From positions 1 to 7,233 of the forward strand of contig JAUWGN010000048.1 of assembly GCA_030606385.1 (NCBI GenBank): DNA of 7,233 nucleotides. The letters are read 5' to 3'. Within the stretch, counting starts at the first letter, position 1. The number at the start of each line of letters is the position of its first letter. The notes below the pieces were generated by a model that did no database searches, was not told the DNA's origin, and saw only the letters and a list, made by a program, of their open reading frames with translations. Both the position numbers and the translations under genes were made by a program. Shown one piece after another: positions 4,881 through 7,233 of this stretch. The stretch is from Dehalococcoidia bacterium (GTDB lineage Bacteria > Chloroflexota > Dehalococcoidia > GIF9 > AB-539-J10).

Positions 4881-7233
4881 AAAACCAAAATGGCAAGACA
4901 TCTCGGACGAGCACAAAGGGATAAGAGAGCAACTAGAGGTATCTTTAAATAATTTTTTGTTTTCCAAAGATAATGTGCCCCCGAGAGCAATAGTTGGTGC
5001 CTATGGTTCTGGGAAAAGTGAACTAATACTGTGGGAATTTAGAAAGGTGTGGGAAAGTGGAAAACCAGCTTTGTTTGCTAAACTAGAGGAGTTGCTGAAG
5101 ATATTGCCAACCTCTTTGAATCCCGATGAACTTACACAGGAGTTGTCTAAGTTTACCAAATATCAAATAGAAGCATTGAAGAAGCTTTTAAATACTACAC
5201 TGACTGAAAAAATCTTTCTCCCAGACATAAGGGAAGGTGAAAGTGTAAAAGATTATTTTGAGACACTAGGATTTAGCATTGAACAGGTTGAGGAAGCACT
5301 CGGAAGCGAGGAGGTTGTGCTCTTTATAGATGAAATGGAGCAGCAATATTCTGAACTTGCTCGAAGAGTCAAAAGCAGCGGTCACGCTCCTTTAATGGAT
5401 ACTTTGGAAAGCGTAGAGCATCGGCGAGTGCCCTACTATCTAGTCATGAGCTTTGGCTTAACCTCAGCCTATGAAACCCTGGGTGGGGCTGAAGCCAGGC
5501 GAAAGCTTGACTTAACTATTCCTTTACCCAGCTCAAAAGATATGACTACCCTAACAAAAACGCAGGAACTTGCAAACTTCCTTTGGTGGGCAAGCAGGGG
5601 AAGACCAGGGTGGGCTTTAACCCTATGGGAGAACTGGAAAATACACCTAAAAGAATGGGAAACGAAGCCTTTCGAGAATCTGGGAGGACTTCTTTCACAG
5701 TCCATAGATGGAGTGCCAGCGGTAAACACAGCCTCTTTATCTGGCTTAACAAGCCAAAGCATCGACTTCTTGAAGCATCTGATACTGCAACTGAAGCCTA
5801 TATCAAAGGATAAGATAGATGTAGACTCATTAAAAAACACTCTTGATGAGCTAGAAAAGGACCATCATATTTTTGTGTCGAAAGAGCTAGTAAAAATAGA
5901 CCAACTCATGGATGCCTTTATATCAGACCTGAGAGAGTTATATCGGAAATTTGCTGGCAAGGAGGTAAGCACACCTTTGCCAGAGATGAAAATTAGAAGC
6001 TTCCTTAGAAAAATTCTTGAGGCAATGTCTGAGGACGGACAGATAGCTTTTGGCGGATGGTTGCGTGGCGGGGAGGTCTTTACTAAAGCCGGTATTGCCC
6101 CTTTGGTAATATTACTTCATGACTTAGTTCTTGAGTTTGAAGGTGAGACCAGCGAAGGCTCTCAAGTCGTTGACTTCTTGTATAAGCTCGCCTCAACTCT
6201 TGGAATATTATCAGGCGAATTTAAGGATTATGAGGTCATGACTGAGTTTCACAACACAAGGAAATTATTCGGGGACTTTTACGATGAAACGGATATTAAA
6301 TATGTTCAAGGTTCCTTCAAGCTGGCAGAGGAACTCTTCCCGAGGCTCGTTGTTAAGCCTGTCTTGACATTATCTCCTAATGCCGAGAGCGATATAGGCA
6401 AGCAGAGAGCTGACTTACATGGGAGAGTTATTAGCGATGGTCGGTTCCTCAAGGCAACAAGAAGGGTTGAAAGCTTAATGACTGAATTTATCCTGCTACC
6501 ATCCTCAGACTTGTTGGGCAAACTGCAAGATAGCCTATTTAAACCGATGCAGCAGGATCAGTATTTCCCTTACCACAAGGTTATGGTAATTTTGAACTTA
6601 GATGAAGAATTACGAGAAATAGATTTGGATTACACCCAGAATGCTGACCTGCAAATTTTGAAAAACTTGAATAAGCTAACTATTAAGCTTGTGGAGGAAT
6701 GGAGGCCAAAACAATTTCTAATTAGCTATTGGTATAACTTCTACTTGCGAGGGGAATTTCAAGATGGTTTGCTTGAAAGTATGGATAAGCTTTTGGAAGG
6801 AGGTACTCTTACCAAGGCTCAGCGTCGCACTATTCAACATTATAGGAACCTTCTTGATGAAAAGCTAGAATTATTAGCTCGCGAGGCTGCAGATAGCTAT
6901 GCAAAAAGGGTAATGGAAATTTTCCCTGTTAACGACCCTTACTTCCCTAGGAGCATAGAAACTATTAATGACCACATTAGGTCAGATAGAACGGTAGAAA
7001 ATATATTGTGTAGCATTAGTGGTTATTATGATAGGCAGACAACTCTTAATAGGCTTTGGCAACTTAGGAATCTGAGTAGGCTCAGGGACCTTTCTAAGGG
7101 CTATGGTGAGTTTCTTGACCGCTACAGTGTAGCAGGACCCAAAACAGACCCGCATTTTTCTCCACAAATGAAGGGAACTGTTGATTATGTTGAGAACCGT
7201 GGGGGCTTTACCGAATTGCTACAAAGTATATTT
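4858..7233 (+). CDS. Large P-loop ATPase of Orc/Cdc6-STAND-like type, function unknown (3' end outside the window)
   Basis: I do not recognise this gene. It opens with ATG behind AAGGAGG at 5-base spacing and runs 792 codons without a stop to the window edge. The N-terminal 260 residues form an AAA+/STAND-like ATPase: Walker A GAYGSGKS at 47-54 (Lys53), Walker B EVVLFIDEM at 152-160 (Asp158, Glu159), a sensor-1-like strand YYLVMSFG at 193-200, and RGRPGWA at 247-253 resembling the GxP sensor-2 motif of Orc/Cdc6 and STAND proteins. The remaining 530 residues look mostly helical and charged, with a likely coiled-coil stretch at about 655-685, and I see no known catalytic motif. There is no signal peptide or membrane segment, so it is probably cytoplasmic. 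Large stand-alone ATPases of this architecture occur in prokaryotic defence and DNA-processing cassettes (BREX-type ATPases and DUF499-like proteins are examples of the broad class), but I cannot place it in any of them. It looks more AT-rich than the arg genes, which suggests acquisition. Transcription from the arg promoter is likely. Confidence 0.8.
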   Translation, partial: MELTATIRKPKWQDISDEHKGIREQLEVSLNNFLFSKDNVPPRAIVGAYGSGKSELILWEFRKVWESGKPALFAKLEELLKILPTSLNPDELTQELSKFTKYQIEALKKLLNTTLTEKIFLPDIREGESVKDYFETLGFSIEQVEEALGSEEVVLFIDEMEQQYSELARRVKSSGHAPLMDTLESVEHRRVPYYLVMSFGLTSAYETLGGAEARRKLDLTIPLPSSKDMTTLTKTQELANFLWWASRGRPGWALTLWENWKIHLKEWETKPFENLGGLLSQSIDGVPAVNTASLSGLTSQSIDFLKHLILQLKPISKDKIDVDSLKNTLDELEKDHHIFVSKELVKIDQLMDAFISDLRELYRKFAGKEVSTPLPEMKIRSFLRKILEAMSEDGQIAFGGWLRGGEVFTKAGIAPLVILLHDLVLEFEGETSEGSQVVDFLYKLASTLGILSGEFKDYEVMTEFHNTRKLFGDFYDETDIKYVQGSFKLAEELFPRLVVKPVLTLSPNAESDIGKQRADLHGRVISDGRFLKATRRVESLMTEFILLPSSDLLGKLQDSLFKPMQQDQYFPYHKVMVILNLDEELREIDLDYTQNADLQILKNLNKLTIKLVEEWRPKQFLISYWYNFYLRGEFQDGLLESMDKLLEGGTLTKAQRRTIQHYRNLLDEKLELLAREAADSYAKRVMEIFPVNDPYFPRSIETINDHIRSDRTVENILCSISGYYDRQTTLNRLWQLRNLSRLRDLSKGYGEFLDRYSVAGPKTDPHFSPQMKGTVDYVENRGGFTELLQSIF

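Noticed and set aside
5469..5840. 123-codon minus-strand frame, with smaller frames on both strands, inside the ATPase gene
   Set aside because: The ATPase frame shows motifs and a strong start and covers the whole area; the others are out-of-frame shadows without recognisable products.
4858..7233. Assignment of the ATPase as a BREX BrxC/PglY, BrxD or DUF499 protein
   Set aside because: The P-loop, Walker B and GxP motifs are shared by many families; I see no family-specific signature, and no partner gene is in the window.
1..7233. CRISPR array, tRNA, rRNA, insertion sequence or long direct repeats
   Set aside because: No regularly spaced repeats, tRNA-like cloverleaf, rRNA stretch, transposase motif or terminal inverted repeat was seen; only short similarities such as the 12-mer noted in the findings.

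Overview
The window looks like bacterial chromosome. It carries sigma70-type promoter sequences, a PyrR-type RNA attenuator, Shine-Dalgarno-led genes with one probable TTG start, and a compact arginine-biosynthesis operon. These traits fit a Gram-positive-like or Chloroflexota lineage. My best guess is a Dehalococcoidia-like member of the Chloroflexota, from the remembered style of the Arg proteins and gene order; this is low-confidence inference, not a database result.

Layout: (1) Positions 1-182, minus strand: the first 60 codons of pyrR, running off the left edge. (2) Positions 183-396: a divergent regulatory region of 214 bases. Its minus strand reads, in order, a promoter, a PyrR-binding hairpin, an antiterminator and an intrinsic terminator whose 3' arm holds the pyrR ribosome-binding site. 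Its plus strand has a candidate argJ promoter. (3) Positions 397-4837, plus strand: argJ, argB, argD and argG, tightly packed with 25 bases between argJ and argB and overlaps of 14 (or 35) and 13 bases at the next two junctions. (4) Positions 4858-7233, plus strand: the first 792 codons of a large, unrecognised P-loop ATPase that is still open at the right edge. It begins only 20 bases after argG and has a strong Shine-Dalgarno. No stop codon occurs in this frame inside the window.

How the genes work together: ArgJ recycles the acetyl group between acetylornithine and glutamate, ArgB phosphorylates N-acetylglutamate, ArgD transaminates the semialdehyde to acetylornithine, and ArgG joins citrulline to aspartate. 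argC, argF and argH are not in the window. PyrR on the other strand controls pyrimidine synthesis, which competes with arginine for carbamoyl phosphate.

The part that does not fit a housekeeping operon is the right third. The ATPase has Walker A, Walker B and a GxP-like sensor-2 motif of the Orc/Cdc6-STAND type. Its sequence is visibly more AT-rich in sampled lines, and it sits where argH might be expected. A well-formed translation start at 4824, overlapping the argG stop by 14 bases, now leads only an 18-residue reading frame. It may be the remnant of the start of a displaced operon gene, which would put an insertion boundary at about 4824-4858. The ATPase could belong to a defence or DNA-processing cassette continuing to the right, but nothing inside the window proves that.
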